From positions 299,787 through 363,786 of the forward strand of contig JAJCYV010000022.1 in NCBI GenBank assembly GCA_029262695.1: a DNA stretch of 64,000 nucleotides, read 5' to 3'. A program made the translations under genes and the position numbers. Position 1 is the stretch's first letter; the number at the start of each line of letters is the position of its first letter. The DNA comes from Chloroflexota bacterium (lineage in GTDB: Bacteria > Chloroflexota > Dehalococcoidia > SM23-28-2 > RBG-16-64-32). Below the pieces are notes generated by a model. The model ran no database searches, was not told the origin of the DNA, and saw only the letters and a program-made list of their open reading frames with translations. Of the stretch, positions 18,637 through 26,298 are shown piece by piece.

Positions 18637-18879
18637 ATGGCGACTGTACGCATCAAGTTCACTTTCGCTGAGCAGTTGATCAAGGAGCCCATCATCTGGA
18701 AGCTGGCCAAGGAGTTCGATGTCATCACCAACATCCGCCGCGCGGACGTCACGGACGAGCGTGGCTGGGTGATCCTTGAACTCGAAGGCGAACAAGATGA
18801 GATCGAGCGCAGCCTCGACTGGGTCAGAAAGCAGAGCGTTCGCGTCGACCCGGTCTACGAAGACGTTGTGGAAGGATAG
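18637..18879 (+). CDS. NIL-domain protein
   Basis: This 80-residue protein is a stand-alone NIL domain (IWKLAKEFDVITNIRRADVT, then GWVILELEGEQDEI). NIL domains occur at the end of MetN methionine transporters and in ferredoxin fusions tied to homocysteine biosynthesis in anaerobes, so the family is linked to sulfur amino acids. No cysteines are present, so it binds no cluster itself; it may sense methionine or act as a subunit. It starts three bases after the upstream gene and precedes the carrier gene by six bases, so the three form one unit. Confidence 0.85.
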   Translation: MATVRIKFTFAEQLIKEPIIWKLAKEFDVITNIRRADVTDERGWVILELEGEQDEIERSLDWVRKQSVRVDPVYEDVVEG

Positions 18880-18885
18880 TGATAC

Positions 18886-19221
18886 ATGGCGATGCAACGA
18901 GAGCCTGAGCAAGAGACGATCGGCGGGACGGGGAGCGCCGGCCTGACCATCGTCGTCCGCATACCAACGCCGCTGCGCAAGCTCACCGGTGAGGAGGCCG
19001 TCGTCGCCGGTGAGGGCTCCACGCTGGCTGAGTGCATCGACGGGCTGGAGGCGCGCTATCCAGGGATGAAAGAGCGCCTCTGCGACGAGACCGGTGACCT
19101 GCGCCGCTTCGTCAACGTCTTCGTCAACGGCGAGGACGTCCGCTTCCAGGACGGCCTCTCCACGCCGCTCTCCGGCGGCGACGAGGTTAGCATCGTGCCC
19201 GCCGTGGCGGGCGGCTCTTAG
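18886..19221 (+). CDS. CysO/MoaD-like sulfur carrier protein ending GGS
   Basis: This is a ubiquitin-fold sulfur carrier close to mycobacterial CysO in pattern: VRIPTPLRKLTG near residue 25, GLEARYPGMKERL, RRFVNVFVNGEDVRF and IVPAVAGGS at the end. In active carriers the C-terminal Gly-Gly is adenylated and turned into a thiocarboxylate. Here one extra Ser follows Gly-Gly, so removal of that residue may be needed. The first 20 residues are a non-conserved extension; a later start is possible but no better codon is obvious. It ends the SAM-riboswitch unit and may carry sulfur to the PLP enzyme. Confidence 0.88.
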   Translation: MAMQREPEQETIGGTGSAGLTIVVRIPTPLRKLTGEEAVVAGEGSTLAECIDGLEARYPGMKERLCDETGDLRRFVNVFVNGEDVRFQDGLSTPLSGGDEVSIVPAVAGGS

Positions 19222-19308
19222 ACCGGCGCACGGCCTGACGCCGGACAGCGAAGACGTCATCTTTCCTTCAAGGTGTGATTTTCCCGTCTTTGCTTTCTGG
19301 TTTATGTA

Positions 19309-19337
19309 TTGACGCCTTGCGGGCTGTGTGCTCTATT
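19309..19337 (+). promoter_or_regulatory. Predicted promoter before the 81-residue protein gene
   Basis: TTGACG, a 17-base spacer and TCTATT lie about 55 bases before the TTG start codon. The surrounding DNA is locally AT-rich compared with its neighbours. Confidence 0.5.
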
Positions 19338-19390
19338 GAGGGCGCCGGCGAGCAACCCGTCGTTGTGACGGACGGGAGGGGGACCCGCAC

Positions 19391-19636
19391 TTGGACGATC
19401 CGGCGCTTGCGCTCGTTTTGGAACAGTCCCTTGCGCTACTCAGCGCTGGGGAAACTCCAGAACTCATCGCTGAGCGATTCCCCGACTTCTCGGACGCCCT
19501 CTTGCCGCTGCTCACCCTCGCCGTCGAACTGCGCGAAGGCGCCGAGGACGCGATCGATGACCCGATCGACTTCCTGCGCGATCTGGGCGAGACTCTGCAG
19601 GAGCGGATCAGCGGCGACGACCCGCCTGAGAAGTAG
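19391..19636 (+). CDS. Small acidic protein of unknown function (81 aa)
   Basis: The product is a short, acidic, helical protein: LVLEQSLALLSAGETPELIAERFPDFSDALLPLLTLA. This resembles the small N-terminal segment found in many Chloroflexota proteins with the pattern GE-x3-(I/C)LxR(Y/F)P-x3-(E/A)LxPLL, but here it stands alone, with no membrane or enzymatic part. The TTG start is preceded by GGGAGGGGG at 19374-19382, a strong ribosome binding site, and a promoter lies upstream, which supports a real gene. Function is unknown; it lies between the riboswitch unit and sulfite reductase. Confidence 0.65.
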   Translation: MDDPALALVLEQSLALLSAGETPELIAERFPDFSDALLPLLTLAVELREGAEDAIDDPIDFLRDLGETLQERISGDDPPEK

Positions 19637-19674
19637 CCGGGCCCGCCCCTTATCGGCCTAATCGGCGCCGAAGA

Positions 19675-19704
19675 TTGACAGGCCGCCGCTCCCGCAGATA
19701 CAAT
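19675..19704 (+). promoter_or_regulatory. Promoter of the sulfate reduction unit
   Basis: A perfect TTGACA (19675-19680), an 18-base spacer and TACAAT (19699-19704) lie about 70 bases before the sulfite reductase start. The leader between them shows no strong hairpin. Confidence 0.7.
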
Positions 19705-19775
19705 TCTGACTAACCGGACTGAAATACTAGGCTTTGCCCGCGAGGCGTGCGTCTGCAGACCGGAGGGAGACCGCT

Positions 19776-21590
19776 ATGACTGTTCAAGAGCCAGATACGT
19801 TCAAGGCGCATCCCAAGGTGCCGAAAGAGCTGAAGGCCGGGCACGTCTTCGTCACGCTCGAAGAAGAGTTCGACAACTTCGACACCGAAACCGAGGTCTA
19901 CCAGAAGAGCCCTGACCTCGACTCCGACTTCGTCCCCTACCGCCTGCGCATGGGCACCTACGGCCAGCGCCAGGAAAACCAGCAGATGATGCGCATCAAG
20001 CTCCCCTATGGCGGCGTCAACGCGGAGCAGATGGACGCCCTCGCCGAAGTGGCGGAGAAGCACTCCGGCATGCGCCGCGGCCACATCACCACGCGTGAGA
20101 ACATCCAGTTCCACTTCGTGCCGCTGGAACAGGCCAGCACGGTCATGCGAATCCTCGCCGAAGCGGGTCTCTCGACGCGCGAGGCGTGCGGGCACACCGT
20201 GCGTAACGTGACGGGCTGCCCCTACGCCGGCGTCACCGATCACCAGCTCTTCGATGTCACGCCGTACGTGGCCGCCTACGCCCGCGCCCTGATCCGCAAT
20301 CCGATCTGCCAGAACATGCCGCGCAAATGGAAGACCTCCTTCTCCTGCGGCCCGATCGACTGCGCCGGCAGCCCCTTCCACGACATGGGCTTCGTCGCCG
20401 CCCTCAGGGAGGAGAACGGCGAGCAAGTGCGCGGCTTCAGGATCGTCGTCGGTGGCGGCACCTCAACTATGGTGCACGCGGCCGAGACGCTCTGGGAGTT
20501 CGCCCGCGCCGACGACGGCCAGTACATCCGCGTCGCGGAGGCCGCGCTCAAGGTCTTCGACAAGGAAGGCGGCCTGCCCAACTTCCTGCGCAAGAACATG
20601 AACAAGGCCCGCGTCAAGTTCCTCGTCAAGAAGCTTGGCATCGAAGAGTTCCGCCGCCAGGTCGATGAAGAGCTGGCGCAGCCCTGGGCCTGGGAGCCGC
20701 TGGACATGCCGGCCCTGACGCAGATCGCGCCCGAAGGCCCGACGCCGGGCCCGGCGCCCAACAGCGTCCAGCCCGGCCCCGACTTCCAGCGCTGGGTGGA
20801 CACGAACGTCGTCAAGCAGCCGCAGCCGGGCTACGTCGCCGTCGCGCTGACGATCCCCTACGGTAACCTCTCGCCGGAGCAGTTCCGCGCCGTCGGCGAC
20901 CTCATGCGCCGCTTCAGTGGCGGCAACGCCCGCACGCAGCAGAACCAGAACCTCGTCATGCGCTGGGTGCACGAAGCAGGCCTGCCCGCGCTTCATCACG
21001 AACTGAAGAAGATCGGATTCGGGGACCCGGACGCCGGTCTTCTTGCGGACGTCGTCGGCTGCCCCGGGACGGACTCCTGCAAGATGGGCATCACCTCCTC
21101 GCAGGGCGTCAGCGTCGCGATCCGCGACCTGGCGATGTCCTCATGGGGCTACGAGGACGACCCGCTGGTGCAGGCGATCCACGTCAAGGCGAGCGGCTGC
21201 CCCAACGGCTGCGGCCAGCACCACCTGGCAGCCATCGGCCTGCAGGGCTCCTCGTTCAGCGCCAACGGCGCCACGATCCCCTGCTTCGACATCTTCCTCG
21301 GCGGCGGCAACTACATCGGCGGCGGCAAGTTCGCCACCCGTGTCGCCCGCATCCCGTCCAAGCGCACGCCGCAGGCCGTCAAGAAGATGATCGACCACTA
21401 CGTCGCCAACCGGAACGAGGGCGAGGAGTTCGTCGCCTTCATCGACCGTTTCGGCCCGAAGACGTTCGACCCAATCTTCGACGAGTTCAAAGAAGTCGGC
21501 CCCGTCCACCAGGACATCGACGTCTACATGGACTGGGGCAAGGAGGAGCTGTTCGAAGTCGTCCGCGGCGAGGGCGAATGCTCGGTGTAG
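19776..21590 (+). CDS. sir: Assimilatory ferredoxin-type sulfite reductase
   Basis: The 604-residue product reduces sulfite to sulfide with six electrons on a siroheme-[4Fe-4S] centre. Cluster ligands appear in order as GCPGTDSC (Cys429, Cys435) and GCPNGC (Cys475, Cys479), the CX5C...CX3C pattern of this family. Two ferredoxin-like half domains are recognisable, with RRGHITTRENIQFHFV in the first half. No flavin domain is present, so ferredoxin is the likely donor. Nitrite reductase is the alternative, but the neighbours are sat and cysH. CGGAGGGAG precedes the ATG. The TAG stop is part of a GTAG-headed repeat. Confidence 0.93.
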   Translation: MTVQEPDTFKAHPKVPKELKAGHVFVTLEEEFDNFDTETEVYQKSPDLDSDFVPYRLRMGTYGQRQENQQMMRIKLPYGGVNAEQMDALAEVAEKHSGMRRGHITTRENIQFHFVPLEQASTVMRILAEAGLSTREACGHTVRNVTGCPYAGVTDHQLFDVTPYVAAYARALIRNPICQNMPRKWKTSFSCGPIDCAGSPFHDMGFVAALREENGEQVRGFRIVVGGGTSTMVHAAETLWEFARADDGQYIRVAEAALKVFDKEGGLPNFLRKNMNKARVKFLVKKLGIEEFRRQVDEELAQPWAWEPLDMPALTQIAPEGPTPGPAPNSVQPGPDFQRWVDTNVVKQPQPGYVAVALTIPYGNLSPEQFRAVGDLMRRFSGGNARTQQNQNLVMRWVHEAGLPALHHELKKIGFGDPDAGLLADVVGCPGTDSCKMGITSSQGVSVAIRDLAMSSWGYEDDPLVQAIHVKASGCPNGCGQHHLAAIGLQGSSFSANGATIPCFDIFLGGGNYIGGGKFATRVARIPSKRTPQAVKKMIDHYVANRNEGEEFVAFIDRFGPKTFDPIFDEFKEVGPVHQDIDVYMDWGKEELFEVVRGEGECSV

Positions 21591-21634
21591 GGGCGCCGCT
21601 TGCCGCGCCCACCGCGCCGCTTGTTGCGCCCTGA
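21587..21634 (+). repeat. GTAG-headed palindromic repeat at the sir stop codon
   Basis: The repeat begins GTAGGGGCGCCGCTTGCCGC, whose TAG is the sir stop codon. GGGCGCC and GCGCCC can pair. A close relative starts at 46441. A second, degenerate half (CGCGCCGCTTGTTGCGCCC) follows. Confidence 0.65.
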
Positions 21635-21677
21635 CCACCAAGACCAACAAAGCAATCCAAAATCAGGAGGACAAACA

Positions 21678-22400
21678 GTGAAGGAAGCGACCAAGTACAC
21701 CGAGGCCGACATCGACGGCCTTAACCGCCAGCTCGCCGGCAAGTCCGCCGAGGAGATCGTCCGCTGGGCCGGCGAGACGTTCGGCGGCGCTATCAAGTTC
21801 GCCAACAGCTTCGGCGCCGAAGACGTCGCGCTGATGAACATCATCGCCGGGGCGGCGCCGCAGATCCGCGTCTTCACGCTGGACACCGGACGTCTCAACG
21901 ATGAGACCTACCAGGTGATGGATGCCACGCGCCTCCGCTACGAGAACATCCCGATCGAAGTCATGTTCCCGGACCGCGAGAAGGTCGAGTCTCTCACGCG
22001 CGAGAAGGGCTTCTTCTCCTTCCGCGAGAGCGTCGAGCTGCGCAAGGAGTGCTGCGGCATCCGCAAGGTGCAGCCCCTGAAGCGCGCTCTCGCTGACGTC
22101 GAGGCGTGGATGACAGGCCTCCGTCGCGATCAGGCTGTCACCCGCACGGACACTCCCGCGATTGAGTGGGACGAAGGCAACGGCATCGTCAAGGTGAACC
22201 CAATCATCGAGTGGTCGGTGGACGACGTCTGGGCCTACATCAAGGCGAACAAAGTCCCCTACAACAAGCTCCACGACCAGCACTACCCCAGCATCGGTTG
22301 CGCGCCGTGCTCGCGCGCCATCAAGGACGGCGAGGATATCCGCGCTGGCCGCTGGTGGTGGGAGAACCCCGAGTTCAAGGAGTGCGGCCTGCACGAATAG
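21678..22400 (+). CDS. cysH: Adenylylsulfate (APS) reductase, thioredoxin-dependent
   Basis: CysH reduces activated sulfate to sulfite. The 240-residue product has the PAPS reductase fold, with NSFGAEDVALM at the nucleotide loop and LDTGRLNDETYQVM. The [4Fe-4S] cysteines ECCGIRK (125, 126) and CAPCSRA (208, 211) mark the APS-reducing type rather than the PAPS type. The catalytic Cys236 is in the terminal ECGLHE. This agrees with the absence of an APS kinase beside it. The GTG start follows AGGAGG at 21665-21670. The gene lies between sir and sat. Confidence 0.95.
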   Translation: MKEATKYTEADIDGLNRQLAGKSAEEIVRWAGETFGGAIKFANSFGAEDVALMNIIAGAAPQIRVFTLDTGRLNDETYQVMDATRLRYENIPIEVMFPDREKVESLTREKGFFSFRESVELRKECCGIRKVQPLKRALADVEAWMTGLRRDQAVTRTDTPAIEWDEGNGIVKVNPIIEWSVDDVWAYIKANKVPYNKLHDQHYPSIGCAPCSRAIKDGEDIRAGRWWWENPEFKECGLHE

Positions 22401-22427
22401 GCCGCCCGACCTGGAAACGGACACCAC

Positions 22428-22454
22428 AGGGCCACGGCGTACAACCGTGGCCCT
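22428..22454 (+). terminator. Hairpin between cysH and sat
   Basis: AGGGCCACGG and CCGTGGCCCT form a perfect 10-bp stem around CGTACAA. Only a weak pyrimidine run (GCTCTT) follows, so it may be a partial terminator or a processing or stability element within the operon. Confidence 0.6.
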
Positions 22455-22487
22455 GCTCTTACAGACACACACCGGAATGGAGAAGCG

Positions 22488-23675
22488 ATGACGACCGGAG
22501 AGACGATCCCCGCCCACGGAGGGCGGCTCATAGACCTGCTGGCCACCGGCGACGAAGCCGAATCCCTGCGCGAGCGTGCCGCAGGCCTTCCTACAGTTAC
22601 CCTCAACTCACGCAGCCTCTCGGACCTCGAGCTGCTGGCCACCGGCGGCTACAGCCCGCTCGACGGCTTCATGGCGCGGGATGACTACCGGGCCGTAGTC
22701 GCCGGGATGCACCTGTCGGGCGGCCTGCCGTGGCCGATGCCGATCACGCTCGCCGTCTCCGACGAGCAGGCAGCCTCGATCAAGGAGGGTGATGAAGTCG
22801 CGCTGGCCGACGAAGCCGGCCGCACCCTCGGCGTTCTCGACGTGCGCGAGAAGTTCGGCTACGACAAGAAGGCGGAGGCCAGCGGCGTCTACCGCACCGA
22901 AGATGAGGCCCATCCCGGCGTCGCCGCCGTGTACGCGCAGGGCGACACGCTGCTGGGCGGCCCGCTGCAGGTCATCGAGACGCCACACTACGACGACTTC
23001 CCACAGTACCGCCTGACGCCGGCCCAGACCCGTGCCGCCTTCGCTGAGCGCGACTGGAAGACCGTCGTCGGCTTTCAGACCCGCAACCCCGTCCACCGCG
23101 CCCACGAGTACATCCAGAAGGCCGCGATGGAGATCGTGGACGGCCTCCTCCTGCACCCGCTGGTCGGCGACACGAAGGAGGGTGACATCCCCGCCGACGT
23201 GCGCATGCGCTGCTACGAAGTCCTGATCGAAGGCTACTACCCGGAGGGCCGCGTCGTGCTGTCCGTGAACCCGGCCGCGATGCGCTATGCCGGGCCGCGG
23301 GAGGCCGTCTTCCACGCGCTCGTGCGCAAGAACTTCGGCTGCACGCACTTCATCGTCGGACGCGATCACGCCGGCGTCGGCAAGTACTACGGCACGTTCG
23401 ACGCGCAGCTCATCTTCAGCGAGATCGATCCCGTGGCTCTGGGCATCACGCCGCTCATGTTCGAGCACTCGTTCTTCTGCAACAAGTGCGAGGGCATGGG
23501 CAGCGCCAAGACCTGCCCGCACGAGGCCGCTGACCGCGTCTTCCTTTCCGGCACACAGGTCCGCGAGATGCTGGCCGGCGGCATCTCACCGCCGCCCGAG
23601 TTCTCCCGCCCCGAAGTCGCAAAGGTGCTGATCGAGGCGATGCAGGAAAGGTCCACGCCGAAGCATGCAATCTGA
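22488..23675 (+). CDS. sat: Sulfate adenylyltransferase (ATP sulfurylase)
   Basis: Sat makes adenylylsulfate from ATP and sulfate. The 395-residue product has the homo-oligomeric ATP sulfurylase layout: a PUA-like N-terminal domain with [10 protein letters not shown], the catalytic [12 protein letters not shown] motif, and GRDHAGVG. Zinc-type cysteines [15 protein letters not shown] are seen near the end. No kinase domain is fused. An ATG at 22488 with upstream GGAGAAG is the start. The 3' end overlaps the transporter gene by 11 bases, which ties transport to activation. Confidence 0.96.
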   Translation: MTTGETIPAHGGRLIDLLATGDEAESLRERAAGLPTVTLNSRSLSDLELLATGGYSPLDGFMARDDYRAVVAGMHLSGGLPWPMPITLAVSDEQAASIKEGDEVALADEAGRTLGVLDVREKFGYDKKAEASGVYRTEDEAHPGVAAVYAQGDTLLGGPLQVIETPHYDDFPQYRLTPAQTRAAFAERDWKTVVGFQTRNPVHRAHEYIQKAAMEIVDGLLLHPLVGDTKEGDIPADVRMRCYEVLIEGYYPEGRVVLSVNPAAMRYAGPREAVFHALVRKNFGCTHFIVGRDHAGVGKYYGTFDAQLIFSEIDPVALGITPLMFEHSFFCNKCEGMGSAKTCPHEAADRVFLSGTQVREMLAGGISPPPEFSRPEVAKVLIEAMQERSTPKHAI

Positions 23676-24783
23676 GCCGGGCGAGGCCGTGTTGCCCGCG
23701 GCGTCGCTGCCCGTGACCGTGCCGCACCCCCGCTGGCGCGCCATCACCGGCGCCGCCTTGCGGGTCGCCTACAGCGTGGCGGGCCTGCTGCTCTTCATCT
23801 TTGCCCTGGAGCTACTGACGGCCGGCGCGGCGGGCCTCTCGCCTGTCCTCTCGCGCTTTTCGGCCGACGGTGTGCTCAACCTGTTGGGGTTCGGCTGGCT
23901 GGGCTCCTATATCGTGATGAGCGGCTCGCCCGTCGCCGCGATCTCGCTCAGCCTCTTCGCGTCCGACACCACGTCTGACCTCGAGGCGTTCGCGATGATC
24001 AACGGCTCGCGGCTGGGCGCCTCGTTCATCGTGCTCTTCGTCGGATTCGTCCTCTGGGTCACCCACAAGCGCTCCGCCGACGGGCTCTACATCGGCGTCG
24101 TCGCGCTACTGACGGCGTTCACGCTGTGGCTGCCGGCCCTGCCCCTGGGCATCCTCGCGCTCAAGAGTGGCTGGTTCGACGAGATCAGCGTCGGCACCCC
24201 CGGCGCCGTCACGTCTTTCGTCGAAATAGCCTACGAGCCGCTCGTCAACCGCATCGCCGACAACGTACCGGACCTGATGCTCTTCGGCCTCGGCATCGGT
24301 GTCCTGATGCTGGCCTTCACTGTGTTCGACCGGGCGCTTCCGAACCTGGAGTCGGGTGGCTCGGGCCGCTTCGAGCGCGTCAAGGAGTGGTTCCACCGCC
24401 CGCTGCCGATGCTGGGTCTGGGCATGGCGATCACGGCGATTACACTTTCGGTCTCGATCTCGTTGACGCTCCTGATTCCGCTCTCCCTCAAGGGGTACAT
24501 CCGCCGCAACGCGATCATCCCCTACGTGATGGGCGCCAACATCACGACCTGGGTCGACACGATGGTCGCCGCGCTGCTGCTCGACTCGCCGCGGGCGTTC
24601 ACGATCGTCTTCACGCAGATGGTTGTCGGCGGGCTGATCTCACTCATCGTGCTGCTGTTCCTCTACAAGCCGTACTCGGCGACGATCATCAACGTCGCCA
24701 ACCACATCACGCACGGCCGGCGCGCGTTCGGCGCCTTCATGGCGACGATCTTCATCGTGCCGTTGGTGTTGTTCCTTGTTTGA
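23665..24783 (+). CDS. Na/Pi-cotransporter-family membrane protein, candidate sulfate importer
   Basis: The 372-residue product has about eight to nine hydrophobic segments in two halves. The first contains [15 protein letters not shown] and the second [16 protein letters not shown]. These twin Ser/Thr-rich re-entrant loops are the hallmark of Na+/phosphate cotransporters of the NptA/SLC34 type. It overlaps sat by 11 bases and sits among sulfate-assimilation genes, with no CysTWA or SulP transporter in view. I infer it carries sulfate or another sulfur oxyanion with Na+, but this is not established for the family. Phosphate transport is the alternative. Confidence 0.78.
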   Translation: MQSEPGEAVLPAASLPVTVPHPRWRAITGAALRVAYSVAGLLLFIFALELLTAGAAGLSPVLSRFSADGVLNLLGFGWLGSYIVMSGSPVAAISLSLFASDTTSDLEAFAMINGSRLGASFIVLFVGFVLWVTHKRSADGLYIGVVALLTAFTLWLPALPLGILALKSGWFDEISVGTPGAVTSFVEIAYEPLVNRIADNVPDLMLFGLGIGVLMLAFTVFDRALPNLESGGSGRFERVKEWFHRPLPMLGLGMAITAITLSVSISLTLLIPLSLKGYIRRNAIIPYVMGANITTWVDTMVAALLLDSPRAFTIVFTQMVVGGLISLIVLLFLYKPYSATIINVANHITHGRRAFGAFMATIFIVPLVLFLV

Positions 24784-24784
24784 T

Positions 24785-24817
24785 GGAACATGGAACACGG
24801 GGGTGGGGTCATGTTCC
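24785..24817. repeat. Inverted repeat after the transporter gene
   Basis: GGAACATG (24785-24792) and CATGTTCC (24810-24817) form an 8-bp stem around a G-rich loop, just after the stop. It may be a weak terminator or a further regulator site; no T-run follows. Confidence 0.4.
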
Positions 24818-24836
24818 TGGTTCCCAGTTCCATGCA

Positions 24837-24857
24837 GCATACCCCCATGGGGTATGC
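24837..24857. promoter_or_regulatory. Palindromic operator before the Rrf2-family gene
   Basis: GCATACCCC-CAT-GGGGTATGC is a perfect 9-bp inverted repeat with a 3-base centre. A TATGAT -10-like box starts one base later (24858-24863), and the gene starts 35 bases downstream. This position fits repression by the Rrf2 protein binding as a dimer. No second copy of this exact site was seen upstream of sir or cysK. Confidence 0.75.
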
Positions 24858-24891
24858 TATGATTCTTGATGGAGATACTCGACTTTAGACC

Positions 24892-25335
24892 ATGAAGATT
24901 TCAACGAAGGGCGACTACGGACTGCGCGCGCTGATTGAGCTTGCTCACCGCTATGGCGATGGCAAGCCGACCCAGAGCGGCGAGGTCGCTGCCCGCCAGG
25001 CGGTCCCCGAGTCTTACCTGGAGCAGCTGCTGGCGACGCTGCGCCGTGCCGGCTTCGTGCGCAGCGTGCGCGGGCCGCAGGGTGGCCACTCCCTCGCCCG
25101 GCCGCCGGCCCAGATCCAGGTGAGCGACGTGATCGAAGCGCTGGAGGGGCCGATAATGGACGTCGACTGCCTCGACCAAGCCAGCGACTGCGCGAAGGGC
25201 GACGGATGCGCTCAGTCCGCGATGTGGGCCGCCGTGCGCGACGCCATCGTCGCTGTGCTTTCGGGCACTACGATCGCCGATCTTGCCGAACGAGACAGGT
25301 TGGCGCAACCGGGTGGCACCCGCTATATCATCTAG
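24892..25335 (+). CDS. Rrf2-family transcriptional regulator (CymR/IscR-like)
   Basis: The 147-residue product has the Rrf2 winged helix ([18 protein letters not shown], then [29 protein letters not shown]). A cysteine-bearing loop [15 protein letters not shown] in the effector region could hold an Fe-S cluster as in IscR. CymR, the other well-known member, lacks such cysteines and senses cysteine through CysK. Here cysK begins nine bases downstream, so the pairing matches CymR-CysK, while the cysteines match the Fe-S type. It probably represses itself and sulfur genes through the palindrome upstream. Confidence 0.9.
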   Translation: MKISTKGDYGLRALIELAHRYGDGKPTQSGEVAARQAVPESYLEQLLATLRRAGFVRSVRGPQGGHSLARPPAQIQVSDVIEALEGPIMDVDCLDQASDCAKGDGCAQSAMWAAVRDAIVAVLSGTTIADLAERDRLAQPGGTRYII

Positions 25336-25343
25336 GAGTTGTG

Positions 25344-26258
25344 ATGGCCAAGAAAATCGCAAATAACGTTCTCGACCTTATAGGCGGCACGCCCATGGTA
25401 CGGCTCAACCGCGTCGTACCCGCGGGCGCGGCCGAAGTCGTCGGCAAGATGGAGTCTCTGAACCCGGGCGGCAGCGTCAAGGACCGCATCGCCCTGGCGA
25501 TGATCGAAGCCGCCGAGCGCGACGGCCACCTCAAGCCCGGCGACACGATCGTCGAGCCGACCAGCGGCAATACCGGTATCGGGCTGGCCATGGTCGCTGC
25601 CGTCAAGGGATACAAGCTGATCGTGACGATGCCGGAGGACATGAGCCTCGCCCGCCGTGACCTCCTCGCCCGCTATGGCGCACGGGTCGTCCTGACGCCG
25701 GCGATCGAGGGGATGACCGGCGCCGTTTACGCCGCACAGGAGCTTGTCGGCGAGCCTGACCATTACATGTGCCAGCAGTTCGAAAACCCGGCGAACCCGG
25801 AGATCCACCGCCAGACAACCGCGGAGGAGGTCCTGGAGGCGACGGAAGGCCGCATCGACGCCTTCGTCGCGGGCGTCGGTACCGGCGGCACGATCACCGG
25901 CATCGGCGAGGTGCTGCGCCGGACGCTGCCGGACCTGCCCATCACGGCCGTTGAGCCGGAGCGCTCGCCGGTACTGCAGGGCGGCCGCGCCGGCGTCCAC
26001 GCCATCCAGGGCATCGGCGCCAGCTTCGTGCCCGGCATCCTGAACCGCGAAATCTACAACGACATCATCGCCATCAGCGACCACGACGCGATCGAAATGT
26101 CACGGCGTCTCTGCGCCGAAGAAGGGCTTCTCGTCGGCATATCGGCGGGCGCCAACGTCGTCGCCGCGATCCAGGTTGCGAAGCGGCTGGGCGAGGGCAA
26201 GCGCGTAGTCACTGTGCTGTGCGATACCGGTGAGCGATACTTACAGATGGAGGCCTGA
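25344..26258 (+). CDS. cysK: Cysteine synthase A (O-acetylserine sulfhydrylase)
   Basis: CysK makes cysteine from O-acetylserine and sulfide. The 304-residue PLP enzyme has Lys46 in NPGGSVKDR, the substrate loop [12 protein letters not shown], the GTGGTITG phosphate cradle and a late SAGANVVAA. Length and motifs are those of the CysK group. The ATG at 25344 follows TAGGAG; an earlier in-frame opening overlaps the rrf2 gene in another frame and is not used. It follows the Rrf2 gene by nine bases and precedes the sulfur carrier-E1 fusion. Confidence 0.94.
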   Translation: MAKKIANNVLDLIGGTPMVRLNRVVPAGAAEVVGKMESLNPGGSVKDRIALAMIEAAERDGHLKPGDTIVEPTSGNTGIGLAMVAAVKGYKLIVTMPEDMSLARRDLLARYGARVVLTPAIEGMTGAVYAAQELVGEPDHYMCQQFENPANPEIHRQTTAEEVLEATEGRIDAFVAGVGTGGTITGIGEVLRRTLPDLPITAVEPERSPVLQGGRAGVHAIQGIGASFVPGILNREIYNDIIAISDHDAIEMSRRLCAEEGLLVGISAGANVVAAIQVAKRLGEGKRVVTVLCDTGERYLQMEA

Positions 26259-26298
26259 GATGGTGGTGCGGAATCCAGAAGTGCTGGGGAGGAACAAC

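Noticed and set aside
19637-19775. sir leader checked for the Rrf2 palindrome
   Set aside because: No GCATACCCC-type inverted repeat is present. Control by the Rrf2 protein there is not supported by an obvious site.
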